From assembly GCA_021372245.1 (NCBI GenBank), contig JAJFUV010000042.1:1-64000 (forward strand): a stretch of DNA of 64,000 nucleotides. The letters run 5' to 3'. This document shows, in pieces, positions 1 to 11,523 of this stretch. Each line of letters starts with the position of its first letter. Position 1 is the stretch's first letter. Below the pieces are notes generated by a model that searched no databases, had not been told where the DNA came from, and was given only the letters and a program-made list of their open reading frames with translations. This DNA comes from Terriglobales bacterium (lineage in GTDB: Bacteria > Acidobacteriota > Terriglobia > Bryobacterales > Bryobacteraceae). The translations under genes were made by a program, and so were the position numbers.

Positions 1-2171
1 CCGCCGATTACGTTCTGGTCTACCGCAATCATAAACTGGCGGTCCTCGAAGCTAAAGCTTGGGACGAACCGCTCACCGAAGGCGTGGGCCAGGCGAAGAA
101 CTATGCCGGGAAACTCGAGGTCCGCTACGCCTACTCGAGCAACGGACAGGCCATCTACGGCATCGACATGACCGGAGGCGCCGAAGGCGTCGTACCGCGG
201 TATCCCGGCCCGGAAGAACTCTGGACCCTGACCTTCGCCGAGGCCAACGCCTGGCGCGACCGCTTCTCTGACATTCCCTTCGAGGACAAGGGTGGCTATT
301 TCCAGGGCCGCTACTATCAGGACCTGGCCATCCAACGCGTGCTGGATGCCATCTCCAACGGGAAAGACCGCATCCTGTTGACGCTCGCCACCGGCACCGG
401 GAAGACTTTCATCGCGTTTCAAATTGCCTGGAAGCTGTTCTACAGCCGCTGGAATCTGACCCGCGAACCGTCGCGCCGCCCGCGCATTCTGTTTCTGGCC
501 GACCGCAACATCCTGGCGGATCAGGCCTACAATGCGTTCTCCTCGTTCCCCGAGGATGCCATGGTGCGCATTGCTCCGGAGGACATCCGCAAGAAAGGGA
601 AAGTTCCGAAGAACGGAAGCCTGTTCTTCACCATCTTCCAGACCTTCATGAGCGGGCCGCCGAAGGACGGGCTGCCATCGCCCTACTTCGGCGAGTATCC
701 GCCGGACTTCTTCGACTTCATCGTCATCGACGAGTGCCACCGTGGCGGCGCCAACGACGAAAGCAACTGGCGCGGCATCCTGGACTACTTCACGCCCGCC
801 GTGCAACTCGGCCTCACCGCCACGCCCAAGCGCAAGGACAACGTGGACACCTACGCCTACTTCGGCGAGCCGGTGTACATCTACTCGCTTAAGGATGGCA
901 TCAACGACGGCTACCTGACGCCTTTCAAGGTGCGGCAGATCTCGACCACGCTCGACGAGTATGTCTATACGCCGGACGATACGTTGATCGAAGGCGAGAT
1001 CGAGACCGGGAAACGTTACACCGAACCCGACTTCAACCGGATCATCGAGATCCGGGAGCGCGAGACGCACCGGGTGAAGCTATTCATGGACGAGATCCGC
1101 CAGAACGAGAAGACGCTGGTTTTCTGCGCCACGCAGGATCATGCGCTGGCCGTGCGCGACCTCGTCAACCAGATCAAGAGCAGTCCGGACCCGAACTATT
1201 GCCAGCGCGTGACAGCTAACGACGGCGCGCTCGGCGAGCAGCACCTGAGGGACTTTCAGGACAACGAGAAGAACATCCCCACCATCCTGACCACGTCGCA
1301 GAAGCTCTCCACCGGCGTGGATGCGCGCAACATCCGCAACATCGTTCTGATGCGGCCCATAAATTCGATGATCGAGTTCAAGCAGATCATCGGCCGGGGC
1401 ACGCGCCTGTACGACGGCAAGGACTACTTCACCATCTACGACTTCGTGAAGGCACACCACCATTTCAACGATCCGGAATGGGATGGCGAACCGCTCGATC
1501 CGGAGCCGAAGCCGGAGCCCAAGCCACGGCCGGACCCGCCGCCAGACTCCAACGGCGCGGAAACCTCCCCGCCGGAGAAACGGCAGCGGATCAAGGTGAA
1601 ATTGGCCGACGGCAAGGCGCGCACCATACAGCACATGATGGTGACGAGTTTCTGGCATCCGGACGGAACGCCCATGTCGGCGCAGCAGTTCCTGGAAATG
1701 CTGTTCGGCCAGTTGCCGGACTTCTTCAAGAACGAAGCCGAACTGCGCGCCCTGTGGAGCGATCCCGATACCCGCGCGAAGCTACTGCGGGGGTTGGCGG
1801 AGAAGGGTTTCGGCCGGGAGCAGATGGCCGAAATGCAGAAGGTCATCGATGCCGTCAATAGCGACCTGTTCGATGTGCTCGCGCACGTGGCCTACGCCCT
1901 GCCTCCGCTGACTCGTGAGGAGAGAGCCGAGCGAGCCAGAGTAGCGATCAACGGCCGATTCAACGGCAAGCAGCAAGCGTTTCTCGACTTCGTATTGGCG
2001 CAATACGTGAAAGTCGGCGTAGAGGAGTTGGACCGCGAAAAGCTCCCGCCGTTGCTCAAACTGAAGTATCAGAACGCTATTGCAGATGCCGTTGCCGACC
2101 TGGGGCGCCCTGAAGAGATCGGCTTCATCTTCGCGGGATTCCAGAAGTATCTCTACCAGCCCAGGGCGTAG
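1..2171 (+). CDS. hsdR: Type I restriction enzyme R subunit (HsdR), 5' end cut by window
   Basis: This is the motor and nuclease subunit of a type I restriction-modification complex, which translocates DNA with ATP and cuts it. The frame is already open at base 3 with no start in the window, so about 722 residues are seen. The first codons carry the end of a PD-(D/E)xK nuclease domain, with an Asp near the edge and Glu-Ala-Lys at 48-56. The SF2 helicase core follows: Walker A (GTGKT, about 393-410), a DECH box near 730, TATPKR, and the motif VI-like QIIGRGTRL at 1381-1409. A Pro/Glu/Lys linker (about 1495-1548) separates it from a helical C-terminal region of the EcoEI R type. Its hsdM and hsdS partners would have to lie upstream, outside the window; no methylase or specificity gene follows. 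Assignment is secure. Confidence 0.93.
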   Translation, partial: ADYVLVYRNHKLAVLEAKAWDEPLTEGVGQAKNYAGKLEVRYAYSSNGQAIYGIDMTGGAEGVVPRYPGPEELWTLTFAEANAWRDRFSDIPFEDKGGYFQGRYYQDLAIQRVLDAISNGKDRILLTLATGTGKTFIAFQIAWKLFYSRWNLTREPSRRPRILFLADRNILADQAYNAFSSFPEDAMVRIAPEDIRKKGKVPKNGSLFFTIFQTFMSGPPKDGLPSPYFGEYPPDFFDFIVIDECHRGGANDESNWRGILDYFTPAVQLGLTATPKRKDNVDTYAYFGEPVYIYSLKDGINDGYLTPFKVRQISTTLDEYVYTPDDTLIEGEIETGKRYTEPDFNRIIEIRERETHRVKLFMDEIRQNEKTLVFCATQDHALAVRDLVNQIKSSPDPNYCQRVTANDGALGEQHLRDFQDNEKNIPTILTTSQKLSTGVDARNIRNIVLMRPINSMIEFKQIIGRGTRLYDGKDYFTIYDFVKAHHHFNDPEWDGEPLDPEPKPEPKPRPDPPPDSNGAETSPPEKRQRIKVKLADGKARTIQHMMVTSFWHPDGTPMSAQQFLEMLFGQLPDFFKNEAELRALWSDPDTRAKLLRGLAEKGFGREQMAEMQKVIDAVNSDLFDVLAHVAYALPPLTREERAERARVAINGRFNGKQQAFLDFVLAQYVKVGVEELDREKLPPLLKLKYQNAIADAVADLGRPEEIGFIFAGFQKYLYQPRA

Positions 2172-2181
2172 CGCCCCGTCG

Positions 2182-3405
2182 TTACGACTTTACAAACCGC
2201 TGCTTTGCTTTGTCCCATAGCATGTACTTCTGGCGGCGGAAGCTTTCCACACCTATGTCGGCGGCTACCACGCCGTAGTAGCCCAACATGCAATCGCAGT
2301 GAAGGGCTTCGCCTTGGCGGATGGCGTTCTGCAGGTTCCGGTGGTGATACTCGATGTTCTCCGCGCCGGTCTTCTTGTGCTCGATGACGTTGCCTTCCTT
2401 GGCGTAGAGCCTCTGCGGCGTGATGGTGAAGCCGGTGCGCGTGAATTCCAGCGTCGCCTTGTTTCCGCGAAGCACATGCTTCACCGGTGTGTCGTTCGCC
2501 ATCGAGGAAACCAGAATTACAGTGGTGCCCTCGGGATAGTCCAGCAGGCTGTTGTAAGTGTCGGGCACTTCCGCCGCGCTGTCCTTGAAGTAGAACTTGC
2601 CGCCGGTGGCCACGCCGCGCTCGGGGAATTGCAGGCCCAGCGCCTTGATGATGCGCGTCACACGGTGCACGAACAAGTCCGTGGCAATGCCGCCCGAGTA
2701 ATCCCAGAACCAGCGCCACCGGAAGAAGCGGTTGGGATCCCAGGCCCGTTTGGGCGCCGGGCCGAGCCAGGCCTTCCAGTCGAGGTTTTCGCCGGGGCGG
2801 GCGCCGGCGTCGATCGAGTAATCCCAGAAATCCTTCAGGTGGTTGCGGGAATAACAGATCTCGGCAATGGTAACCTTCCCGAGCGTGCCGTCCTTGAAGT
2901 ACTTGTAGGCGGTTTCGTAGGAATCGTCGGAGGTGCCCTGCACGCCGACCTGCATTTTGACGCCGGCGGCTTTGATCTTGGCCACCACCTTCTTGGATTC
3001 CTCCACGGTGTGCGTCATCGGCTTTTCGCAGTAGATATGCTTGCCGGCTTCGGCCGCGTCGAGCGTCATCTGCGCGTGCCAGTGCTCGGGCGTGGCGATG
3101 AGCACATAGTCGATGTCCTTTACTTCCAGGAGCTTACGGTATTCTTTGTAGGGCTTGCCGCCGGTGATCTGCACGGCCTTGTCCAGGCGCGGCTGATAGA
3201 CGTCGCAGACACCCAGGATTTCGAGATTGTCTTTTTCGAGCATCCTGACCAGGGTCTGCATGTGGCCGGTGGCCATTCCACCCGCGCCGATGACGCCAAT
3301 GCGCAACCGCTCGTTCGCGCCTTTGATCTGAGAATAACTGCGGGCCGTAAAGAGGGCAGCTGCTCCCGCGGCAGCGACAAAATTCCGCCTGTTCAAAGAA
3401 TCCAT
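2182..3405 (-). CDS. Gfo/Idh/MocA family oxidoreductase, Tat-type N-terminus
   Basis: Predicted NAD(P)-dependent sugar or polyol dehydrogenase of 407 residues. The N-terminus (NRRNF, then an Ala-rich stretch to residue 22) looks like a Tat signal, so export with bound cofactor is likely. The Rossmann motif GVIGAGGMA lies at 37-45 and the family Glu-Lys-Pro motif at 127-129, followed by the C-terminal alpha/beta substrate domain. The substrate cannot be read from sequence. It converges on hsdR with 10 bases between. A TACAAT hexamer seven bases before ATG 3405, and no Shine-Dalgarno, suggest leaderless expression. It is one of five family members in the window. Confidence 0.88.
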   Translation of the reverse strand: MDSLNRRNFVAAAGAAALFTARSYSQIKGANERLRIGVIGAGGMATGHMQTLVRMLEKDNLEILGVCDVYQPRLDKAVQITGGKPYKEYRKLLEVKDIDYVLIATPEHWHAQMTLDAAEAGKHIYCEKPMTHTVEESKKVVAKIKAAGVKMQVGVQGTSDDSYETAYKYFKDGTLGKVTIAEICYSRNHLKDFWDYSIDAGARPGENLDWKAWLGPAPKRAWDPNRFFRWRWFWDYSGGIATDLFVHRVTRIIKALGLQFPERGVATGGKFYFKDSAAEVPDTYNSLLDYPEGTTVILVSSMANDTPVKHVLRGNKATLEFTRTGFTITPQRLYAKEGNVIEHKKTGAENIEYHHRNLQNAIRQGEALHCDCMLGYYGVVAADIGVESFRRQKYMLWDKAKQRFVKS

Positions 3406-3412
3406 AGGGCCA

Positions 3413-3418
3413 ATTGTA
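3413..3418 (-). promoter_or_regulatory. Putative -10 element (TACAAT) of the Gfo/Idh gene
   Basis: On the minus strand TACAAT is followed by seven bases and then ATG 3405. No Shine-Dalgarno lies between, so transcription would begin at or within a base or two of the start codon. No convincing -35 box is visible. Confidence 0.45.
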
Positions 3419-3445
3419 GCTTGCGAGGGGACCGGCGTGGGCGAG

Positions 3446-3874
3446 TTAGGCGGCTTCGCCTTCGCGTTCCTTACGGATGGCGTCCAGCACGCCGTTGATA
3501 AAGGGGATGCTCTCGTCTCCAGAGAAACGTTTGGCGAGCTTCAGCGCTTCGTCGATGGCGATCGCAGCGGGCGAAATGCCGGCGATCATTTCGAAGATGG
3601 CCAGCCGCAGAATGTTACGATCCACAGCCGGCATACGCTCGATGCGCCAGTGCGCGGAATGCCGGACGATGCCGGCGTCGATTTCCTGGACGCGGGCGGC
3701 CACGCCCTGCACCAGTTCGACCATGAAGGGGTCGGGCGCCGGGGGATGCTCCTCTTCGGGCGAGGAAAAGAACTCGTAATACGACTCGATGCTCCTGTCG
3801 ATGGAATGTCCCAGAAGATCCCATTGGTAAAGGACCTGCAAGGCGCGTTCGCGGGATTTGTGCCGGGCAGCCAT
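3446..3874 (-). CDS. nusB: Transcription antitermination factor NusB
   Basis: NusB binds boxA RNA with S10 (NusE) in the antitermination complex that helps rRNA operon transcription. The start at 3874 ([13 protein letters not shown]) gives 142 residues, the usual length. The family features are the N-terminal SRERALQ.LYQWD stretch and the C-terminal [11 protein letters not shown] helix ending in FINGVLDAI. The frame stays open further upstream, but that extension overlaps ribH and looks non-coding. It lies 14 bases downstream of ribH, a gene pairing found in many bacteria, and is probably cotranscribed with it. Confidence 0.93.
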   Translation of the reverse strand: MAARHKSRERALQVLYQWDLLGHSIDRSIESYYEFFSSPEEEHPPAPDPFMVELVQGVAARVQEIDAGIVRHSAHWRIERMPAVDRNILRLAIFEMIAGISPAAIAIDEALKLAKRFSGDESIPFINGVLDAIRKEREGEAA

Positions 3875-3888
3875 CCGTTCGCGGCGTC

Positions 3889-4371
3889 TCAGGCGCGCAG
3901 GCGTCGCATCAGGTTGCCCATTTCGACAGCGGACATGGCCGCGTCGAAGCCCTTGTTGCCGGCCTTGGCGCCGGCCCGTTCGATGGCCTGCTCGAGCGAA
4001 TTGGTGGTGAGCACACCGAAGGCGATGGGGACGCCGTACTCCAACGAGGTCTGTCCCAACCCCTTGGCGACCTCTGCGGCGATGTAGTCGAAGTGGGGCG
4101 TGTCGCCGCGGATCACCGCGCTGAGGCAGACGATGCCGTCGTGCCGTTTCGCCGTGGCCAACTCGCGCGCCACCACGGGCAATTCCCAACTGCCCGGCAC
4201 GCGCACAATCTCGATGTCGTTCGGATCGCAGCCGGTCCGGGTCAAGGCATCCAGGGCACCGGCAAGGAGGCGCTCGGTCACCACGCTGTTGAAACGGCTC
4301 ACCACGAGGGCGAACTTCAGCCCCTTCGCATCGAGATTTCCTTCCACAACTTTATTCGGCATGGTCTTCAC
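3889..4371 (-). CDS. ribH: 6,7-dimethyl-8-ribityllumazine synthase
   Basis: Cytoplasmic enzyme of the penultimate riboflavin step. It condenses 5-amino-6-ribitylamino-uracil with 3,4-dihydroxy-2-butanone 4-phosphate, usually in an icosahedral 60-mer or pentamer. The 160-residue sequence has the family motifs SRFN near the start, VPGSWELP (substrate loop), [13 protein letters not shown] and [12 protein letters not shown]. The start could be GTG 4371 or ATG 4362; the latter removes three residues. It is followed by nusB in the same direction. The other riboflavin genes are not in this window. Confidence 0.93.
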   Translation of the reverse strand: MKTMPNKVVEGNLDAKGLKFALVVSRFNSVVTERLLAGALDALTRTGCDPNDIEIVRVPGSWELPVVARELATAKRHDGIVCLSAVIRGDTPHFDYIAAEVAKGLGQTSLEYGVPIAFGVLTTNSLEQAIERAGAKAGNKGFDAAMSAVEMGNLMRRLRA

Positions 4372-4443
4372 CCCGCGGAGTTTGAGGTCGTAGAAGACCT
4401 CTTTCTGTACGGCGTCATTCTTATGCGCGCCGGGTACATATGG

Positions 4444-4449
4444 GATAAT
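4444..4449 (+). promoter_or_regulatory. Possible -10 element (GATAAT) before lepA
   Basis: GATAAT precedes lepA with no good -35 box. If used, transcription would start near 4456, downstream of the alternative TTG start at 4449. That favours ATG 4476 as the lepA start. Confidence 0.3.
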
Positions 4450-4475
4450 TGGACTTCAGAGCTTCATCATACCGC

Positions 4476-6284
4476 ATGGATCCCTGCTACATACGCAACT
4501 TTTCCATCATTGCGCACATTGATCACGGCAAGTCGACGCTGGCCGATCGCCTGCTGGAACTGACTGGCGCGCTGAGCCAGCGCGAAATGATGGAGCAGGT
4601 CCTCGACTCGATGGACCTGGAGCGGGAACGCGGCATCACCATCAAGTCCCACGCCGTGCGGCTCAACTACCGCGCCGATGACGGCCAGGACTATCAGCTC
4701 AACCTCATCGACACGCCAGGCCACGTCGATTTCACTTACGAGGTTTCGCGCAGCCTGCAAGCCTGCGAGGGTGCGCTGCTGGTGGTGGACGCCTCACAGG
4801 GCGTCGAGGCGCAAACCCTGGCGAACACTTACCTCGCGCTGGGACACAATCTCGAAATCATCCCGGTCATCAACAAGATCGACCTGCCTTCGGCCGAACC
4901 GGACCGCGTCAAAGAAGAGATCGAGCAGGTAATTGGGCTCGATGCTAAAGATGCGCTGATGGTGAGCGCGAAAAGCGGCGCCGGTGTCCGCGACGTGCTG
5001 GAAGCCGTGGTGCACATGGTGCCTCCGCCTCCCGGCAAGCCCGAGACGCCGCTGCGCGCGTTGATTTTCGATTCCTGGTTCGATCCCTACCGCGGTGTCA
5101 TTACGCTGCTGCGCGTGGTCGATGGCCGCCTCTACATGGGGCAGAAGATTCGGCTCTCCTCGAACGGCGCCACGTTCGAGGTTGAAGGTCTGGGTTACCA
5201 GTCGCCCAAGCCCGTGCCCTGCGAGGAACTTTCGGCGGGCGAGGTCGGCTACCTGTTCGCGAACATTAAGAACGTCTCCGACGCACAGATCGGAGACACG
5301 ATCATGGACGCGGAGAATCCGGCGTCCGAACCGCTCCCGGGCTTCCAGGCTGCCAAGGCCATGGTGTTCGCCGGGCTTTACCCGGTGGAGTCGCACGAGC
5401 ACACGCTGCTTAGAGAGGCCCTTGAAAAGCTGAGGCTTAACGACAGCGCTTTCAACTTCGAGCCGGAAAGTTCGGCGGCGCTGGGCTTCGGTTTCCGCTG
5501 CGGATTCCTCGGATTGTTGCACCTGGAAATCGTGCAGGAGCGGCTGGAGCGGGAATTTCAAGTCGACCTCATCACGACGGCGCCGAGCGTGCTCTACCGC
5601 GTGCGCAAGCATAGCGGCGAAGTCATCGAAGTGGACAGCCCCACGCGCTGGCCCGATCCGGCGGAGATCCTCGAAGTCGAGGAACCCATTATCGAAGCCA
5701 CCGTCATCACGCGCGAGGAGCACCTGGGCGAGATCCTGAAGCTGCTCGAAGAGAAGCGCGGTAACCAAAAGAAGTTCGAGTATATCGGCGCGGCGCGCGT
5801 GCTGCTGGTTTATGAGCTGCCCCTGAATGAGATCGTTCTGGACTTCTATGACCGGCTGAAATCCTGTTCGCGCGGGTACGCTTCGCTGGACTACCACTTG
5901 GCCGGCTATCGTGCCGCCCCCATGGCGAAGCTGGATGTGCTGGTGGCCGGCGAGCCGGTGGACGCGCTGTCGATGATCGTCCCCAAAGAATCCGCCTACG
6001 AGCGCGGCAAGGCGCTCATCGAGCGGTTGCGTAAGCTCATCCCGCGCCAGATGTTCGAGGTGGCGCTCCAGGCCGCCATCGGCAACAAGATCGTCGCACG
6101 TGAGAACATTCCCGCCATGCGCAAGAACGTGCTCGCCAAGTGTTACGGCGGCGACATCACGCGCAAGCGCAAGCTGCTCGAAAAGCAAAAAGAGGGCAAG
6201 CGCCGCATGAAGCGCGTGGGCCGCGTGGAGATCCCCCAGGAAGCGTTCCTGGCCGTGCTGCGCGTCTCTGGTGAAACAGAGTAA
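4476..6284 (+). CDS. lepA: Elongation factor 4 (LepA), ribosome back-translocase GTPase
   Basis: Translational GTPase that acts on stalled or mispaired ribosomes. With ATG 4476 it has 602 residues, the normal length. An in-frame TTG at 4449 would add nine residues. The G domain begins with [10 protein letters not shown], followed by the RERGITI switch region, DTPGHVDF and NKIDLP. The EF-G-like domains and the LepA-specific C-terminal domain follow ([20 protein letters not shown], then [16 protein letters not shown]). It is a single gene, divergent from ribH-nusB. No terminator with a U-tract is seen in the 62 bases after it. Confidence 0.96.
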   Translation: MDPCYIRNFSIIAHIDHGKSTLADRLLELTGALSQREMMEQVLDSMDLERERGITIKSHAVRLNYRADDGQDYQLNLIDTPGHVDFTYEVSRSLQACEGALLVVDASQGVEAQTLANTYLALGHNLEIIPVINKIDLPSAEPDRVKEEIEQVIGLDAKDALMVSAKSGAGVRDVLEAVVHMVPPPPGKPETPLRALIFDSWFDPYRGVITLLRVVDGRLYMGQKIRLSSNGATFEVEGLGYQSPKPVPCEELSAGEVGYLFANIKNVSDAQIGDTIMDAENPASEPLPGFQAAKAMVFAGLYPVESHEHTLLREALEKLRLNDSAFNFEPESSAALGFGFRCGFLGLLHLEIVQERLEREFQVDLITTAPSVLYRVRKHSGEVIEVDSPTRWPDPAEILEVEEPIIEATVITREEHLGEILKLLEEKRGNQKKFEYIGAARVLLVYELPLNEIVLDFYDRLKSCSRGYASLDYHLAGYRAAPMAKLDVLVAGEPVDALSMIVPKESAYERGKALIERLRKLIPRQMFEVALQAAIGNKIVARENIPAMRKNVLAKCYGGDITRKRKLLEKQKEGKRRMKRVGRVEIPQEAFLAVLRVSGETE

Positions 6285-6346
6285 CCCGGGCTCCTGGAGT
6301 TCCGGTCGCCGTGGAGTAAGGCTCTTGTGACCTACCGTAGCGTCAT

Positions 6347-7309
6347 CTATTCGAAGAATATTTCCCTGGGCACGAGTTTGCGCGTGGGTTTGTCGACGAA
6401 ACCGCACACGCCGCAGTGGTAGCGATAGTCGGCATGAGCCTGCCGAATCAAGGCGGGCAACACCTGCATGTCGTCCGGGCGGTGATTTGCGTCTAGCATC
6501 AGGCGAGGCCGGAAAGAACGTAGCGTGCTCATTCCGCCCCTAAGTGCTTCGCGCTCGGCGCCTTCGATGTCGAACTTGATGTAGTCGACACGGGGCAGAT
6601 TCAGTCTCCGAACCAGAGCATCGATGGTCGTAACCGAAATGGCGACATCGGTGCCGCCGGCTCGGTCAACGACGCTGTTCATCCCCGAGTTGTCCACGGC
6701 TTCGTGCAAAACTAGCTTGCCTTCCGAGGACCAAACGCCCTGGTCAACCACAATGACCCTGCCAGCCGCGATTTGCGCGCTAAGATTCCTCCGCAGGCAC
6801 TCCAGGTTCCCGGGATCGGGCTCAATCGAAACGACACGTGCCGCGCCAAGCGCCAGGGCCTTTGCCGTATAGACGCCCACGTGCGCGCCGCAGTCGATGA
6901 CCGTATCCCCTTCATGGACCACATTTTCCGGGTTGGTCTGGACCACCCAGTTATGGTCAGTAATCAGATAAGTGAGCAGACTCTTGCCGTCGAGTTGATT
7001 GCCCTCGCGCTTGAGCCAGAACGCCCCGTTCAGAGTTGCGTACTGTTCCAGCCCGAGTGTGGTGTCGGAGCGGAGAAGACGTTCCGAAGCGGCGACCTTC
7101 GCGTGGTGGATCGCCCCCCATTCATAGTCCCGCACCATCAGAAGGGACCGTTTCCAGGAACAGTCCGGCGCCATGCCCCGCAGTTTGGCGTTGCCGGGCG
7201 TCCCTGGAATCGCAAACACCACCACGAGTCTGTGTACCAGCAGACCGACGACAATCGCCAGCACGTAACCCACGGCAACGCGAAGGCGAGCTTTCCATCT
7301 GGATGACAT
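6347..7309 (-). CDS. FkbM family methyltransferase with N-terminal membrane anchor
   Basis: SAM-dependent methyltransferase-like protein of 320 residues. A hydrophobic segment at about 10-33 would anchor it in the membrane. The Rossmann SAM-binding motif VIDCGAHVGVYTAKA sits at about 137-151, an acidic strand end (SIEPDP) follows, and KFDIEGAE near residue 250 is the typical FkbM motif. Family members O-methylate sugars, polyketides or surface polysaccharides; the substrate here is unknown. A GGAG lies only a few bases before the ATG. It is divergent from the HDOD gene. Confidence 0.85.
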   Translation of the reverse strand: MSSRWKARLRVAVGYVLAIVVGLLVHRLVVVFAIPGTPGNAKLRGMAPDCSWKRSLLMVRDYEWGAIHHAKVAASERLLRSDTTLGLEQYATLNGAFWLKREGNQLDGKSLLTYLITDHNWVVQTNPENVVHEGDTVIDCGAHVGVYTAKALALGAARVVSIEPDPGNLECLRRNLSAQIAAGRVIVVDQGVWSSEGKLVLHEAVDNSGMNSVVDRAGGTDVAISVTTIDALVRRLNLPRVDYIKFDIEGAEREALRGGMSTLRSFRPRLMLDANHRPDDMQVLPALIRQAHADYRYHCGVCGFVDKPTRKLVPREIFFE

Positions 7310-7376
7310 ATCTCCGCAATCGGCACAAAACAGGTCCTACTTTAGTCCGTCCTATTCCTCCTGTTAAGAAGGAGAT

Positions 7377-7406
7377 ATGTACAAGTTTGGTGATACTCCG
7401 ATATGA
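7377..7406 (+). other. Possible 9-codon leader ORF ahead of the HDOD gene
   Basis: An AAGAAGGAGAT stretch (7366-7376) sits directly before ATG 7377, which opens a nine-codon frame (MYKFGDTPI) ending at TGA 7404-7406. The next gene has its own GGAGG at 7413-7417 and ATG at 7422. The Shine-Dalgarno is closer to the ATG than usual, so this may be a standby ribosome site or chance. Confidence 0.2.
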
Positions 7407-7421
7407 ATTGCTGGAGGTTGA

Positions 7422-8291
7422 ATGTCGAAGGTCATTGCCCGGGACGAACGGGCGCAGGACGCGCCGTGGGCGCTATGTAAGCTGCCGTCCTTTCCGCCTA
7501 TCGCAGCGCGGCTGCTGCAGGCGCTATCCAAAGAAGACGTCGAGCTCAGGGAGTTGACGCGCCTGATTTCTTCCGATGCTGCGTTTTCCGCCGAAATCCT
7601 GCGCCTGGCCAACTCCGCTCTCTATGGGCTGGAGGGGCAGATCAACAGTTTGACGCACGCTGTGCTGCTGTTGGGCTTGTCGCGCGTGAAGAGTTTGGCC
7701 ATGACCGTGGCCATCATGAAGGATTACCTGAAAGGGGTACTCAAGAGTGAGACGCTGCGGCGGTGTTGGACTCACTCGCTGGCCTGCGCGTTTCTGGCTG
7801 AAGAACTGGCTCCTGCCTGTGGTCTGGACAAGGACTACGCTTACACGGTTGGACTCCTGCACGACATCGGCCGGTTGAGCATCCTGGTAGCCTATCCTGC
7901 CGAGTACACCAATCTTCTGAAGGTGGCCGAAGAGAACTCCTTCAATGTCCTGGAATGCGAACGGCAACTGTTCGACATCGATCATTGCCAGGCGGGGCAG
8001 TGGCTGGCCGCGCAATGGAATTTGCCGCCGGAGTTCGGTGAGGTCCTGAGCCGTCACCACCAACCGGCTGCGGGACCGCAATTTGGTGCCGCCGGCCTCA
8101 TACACGTGGCCTGTAACCTGTCGGACGCCCTGGGATTCAATGTTTTGGACACCAGGGAGCTCCCGGACTTCGGGCAAATCGCGAGTGAATTGCCTAAGGC
8201 GGCGAGAGATCGCGTCAGCCTGAATTCTGAGGAGCTGAAAGCGCGCATCGGCGGGCGCATTGTGGCCCTGCTACGCGGGCCGCTCAACTAA
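7422..8291 (+). CDS. HDOD domain protein
   Basis: HDOD proteins are non-catalytic or degenerate relatives of HD phosphohydrolases, found in signalling and stress pathways (for example with c-di-GMP or two-component partners). This one has 289 residues. The N-terminal half (LPSFPPIAARLLQALS, then LISSDAAFSAEILRLANSA.YG) is typical. GLLHDIGR at 144-151 keeps an HD pair, but the full metal-binding set of HD-GYP enzymes is not evident. A good GGAGG at 7413-7417 supports ATG 7422. The gene stands alone. Its stop codon overlaps that of the convergent Gfo/Idh gene (8288-8291). Confidence 0.85.
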   Translation: MSKVIARDERAQDAPWALCKLPSFPPIAARLLQALSKEDVELRELTRLISSDAAFSAEILRLANSALYGLEGQINSLTHAVLLLGLSRVKSLAMTVAIMKDYLKGVLKSETLRRCWTHSLACAFLAEELAPACGLDKDYAYTVGLLHDIGRLSILVAYPAEYTNLLKVAEENSFNVLECERQLFDIDHCQAGQWLAAQWNLPPEFGEVLSRHHQPAAGPQFGAAGLIHVACNLSDALGFNVLDTRELPDFGQIASELPKAARDRVSLNSEELKARIGGRIVALLRGPLN

Positions 8292-9556
8292 GCGATATTC
8301 GGCAGTTCGTATCCCCGGCGTCGCGGGCGTGAAAGAAGCTTGTTGGCCTGCTCGTCGCCGGTGAATTTCTCTTTTACAGGGTCCCACTGCAGCTTGCGGT
8401 CCAACTGCCGGCAGATGTTCACCAGGTGGCACACCGTGTTCGACCGGTGCCCGATCTCGACGTCGGCGTTCGGCCGCTTGCGCGTCCGTATGCACTCAAA
8501 GAAGTTCTTCAGATGGAACAGGTCCTCTCCGTGTCCTTCGGGAGTGAAGTCGGGGGCGTTGCGGCGCAGTTCCACCGGATCGGATAAATAGTTGCCGCGC
8601 AGGATCTGGATACGCCCTTTCTCTCCGATGAAGACCGCACCGAGCTGAGCGTGATCGTTGATCTTTGGCTGCCAGAGTTTCAGGAGTGTGCCGCTGGCAT
8701 AGCGCATGGTGATGCGCGCCTGTTCGCCTTTTTCCTCCGGCCACATCTCGACCGGTCCGGTTTCATCGGTTCCGAGGGCGGCCTGCACCTGGTCCAGCCC
8801 GTGGGTGCCCCAGCCGCTCACGCCCCAGCTCTGCCCGCCGCCGTCGTAATCCCAATAAAGGGCCCACTTGGTTCGCAAGTCGTTGTGATAGGGGCGAAGC
8901 TCGGTCTGGTTGCACCACTGGTCCCAATTCAGGCCCGCCGGGATAGGCTGCGCCGGCTGAGGCTTCCAGGCGACAGGCGGCTCATAATTGCAGGCGATCA
9001 CTTCCTTGATCTTTCCGATCGCCCCCCCGCTCACCAGCTTGCTGGCGTGGATGTTGATGGGCATGGAACGCTGCTGCGTGCCGGTTTGCAGGATGCGGTT
9101 GTACTTCCGGACGGCCTTGACCAGGGTGCGGCCTTCGGCCACGGTCAGCGTCATCGGTTTTTCGGAGTAGACATCCAGGCCCGCCTGCATGGCGTGGATG
9201 TTGATGAGCACGCGGGCGTGTGTGGGTGTCTCGACAAAGACGCAGTCGAGCTTCTCCTTCTCAAACATCTTCCGGTAGTCGTGATACTTGCGCCACTTGG
9301 CGCCCTGCGGGTGCTTGGCCGCGGCCTCATCCATGCGCGTCAGGTAGCAGTCGGCTATGGCCACAATCTGGGCCTCTGGCATGTCGAAATAGGTCTGCAG
9401 CCAGCGCGCGCGGCCGCCCACGCCGATGAATCCCACCTGGATGCGGCTGTTGGCGCCGGGCGCGCCGCCCATACCGAGCACGCTCGACGGAACAAAAAGC
9501 GGCGCCGCGGCGGCGCCGGAGACGGTGGAGAGAAAATTACGTCGTTTCATGGCCAT
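8288..9556 (-). CDS. Gfo/Idh/MocA family oxidoreductase, Tat-type N-terminus
   Basis: Predicted exported NAD(P)-dependent oxidoreductase of 422 residues from ATG 9556; ATG 9550 is equally possible. KRRNFLS plus an Ala-rich segment forms a Tat-like signal. GFIGVGGRA at 42-50 is the nucleotide-binding turn and SEKP at 131-134 the family motif. The C-terminus (RPRRRGYELP) closely matches that of the family member at 54818-56059, so these two belong to one subfamily. A TATAAT on the minus strand at 9570-9575 lies 13 bases before ATG 9556, giving a very short leader. The longer open frame upstream overlaps the ABC-F gene and is not supported. Confidence 0.87.
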   Translation of the reverse strand: MAMKRRNFLSTVSGAAAAPLFVPSSVLGMGGAPGANSRIQVGFIGVGGRARWLQTYFDMPEAQIVAIADCYLTRMDEAAAKHPQGAKWRKYHDYRKMFEKEKLDCVFVETPTHARVLINIHAMQAGLDVYSEKPMTLTVAEGRTLVKAVRKYNRILQTGTQQRSMPINIHASKLVSGGAIGKIKEVIACNYEPPVAWKPQPAQPIPAGLNWDQWCNQTELRPYHNDLRTKWALYWDYDGGGQSWGVSGWGTHGLDQVQAALGTDETGPVEMWPEEKGEQARITMRYASGTLLKLWQPKINDHAQLGAVFIGEKGRIQILRGNYLSDPVELRRNAPDFTPEGHGEDLFHLKNFFECIRTRKRPNADVEIGHRSNTVCHLVNICRQLDRKLQWDPVKEKFTGDEQANKLLSRPRRRGYELPNIA

Positions 9557-9603
9557 CAGGTCCGGGTCCATTATATCTAGAGCCGGACAGTCGCGAGGCG
9601 CCT

Positions 9604-11519
<1,916 letters not shown>

Positions 11520-11523
<4 letters not shown>

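Noticed and set aside
2164..2176. GGGCG/CGCCC hairpin at the hsdR stop codon
   Set aside because: Five pairs with a three-base loop and no U-tract; likely chance in GC-rich sequence.
2299..3498. Plus-strand open frame opposite the first Gfo/Idh gene
   Set aside because: Antisense shadow; no start context and no similarity.
4794..6407. Long open frame on the minus strand across lepA (about 537 codons)
   Set aside because: It mirrors lepA in GC-rich codons, has no family similarity and no ribosome site.
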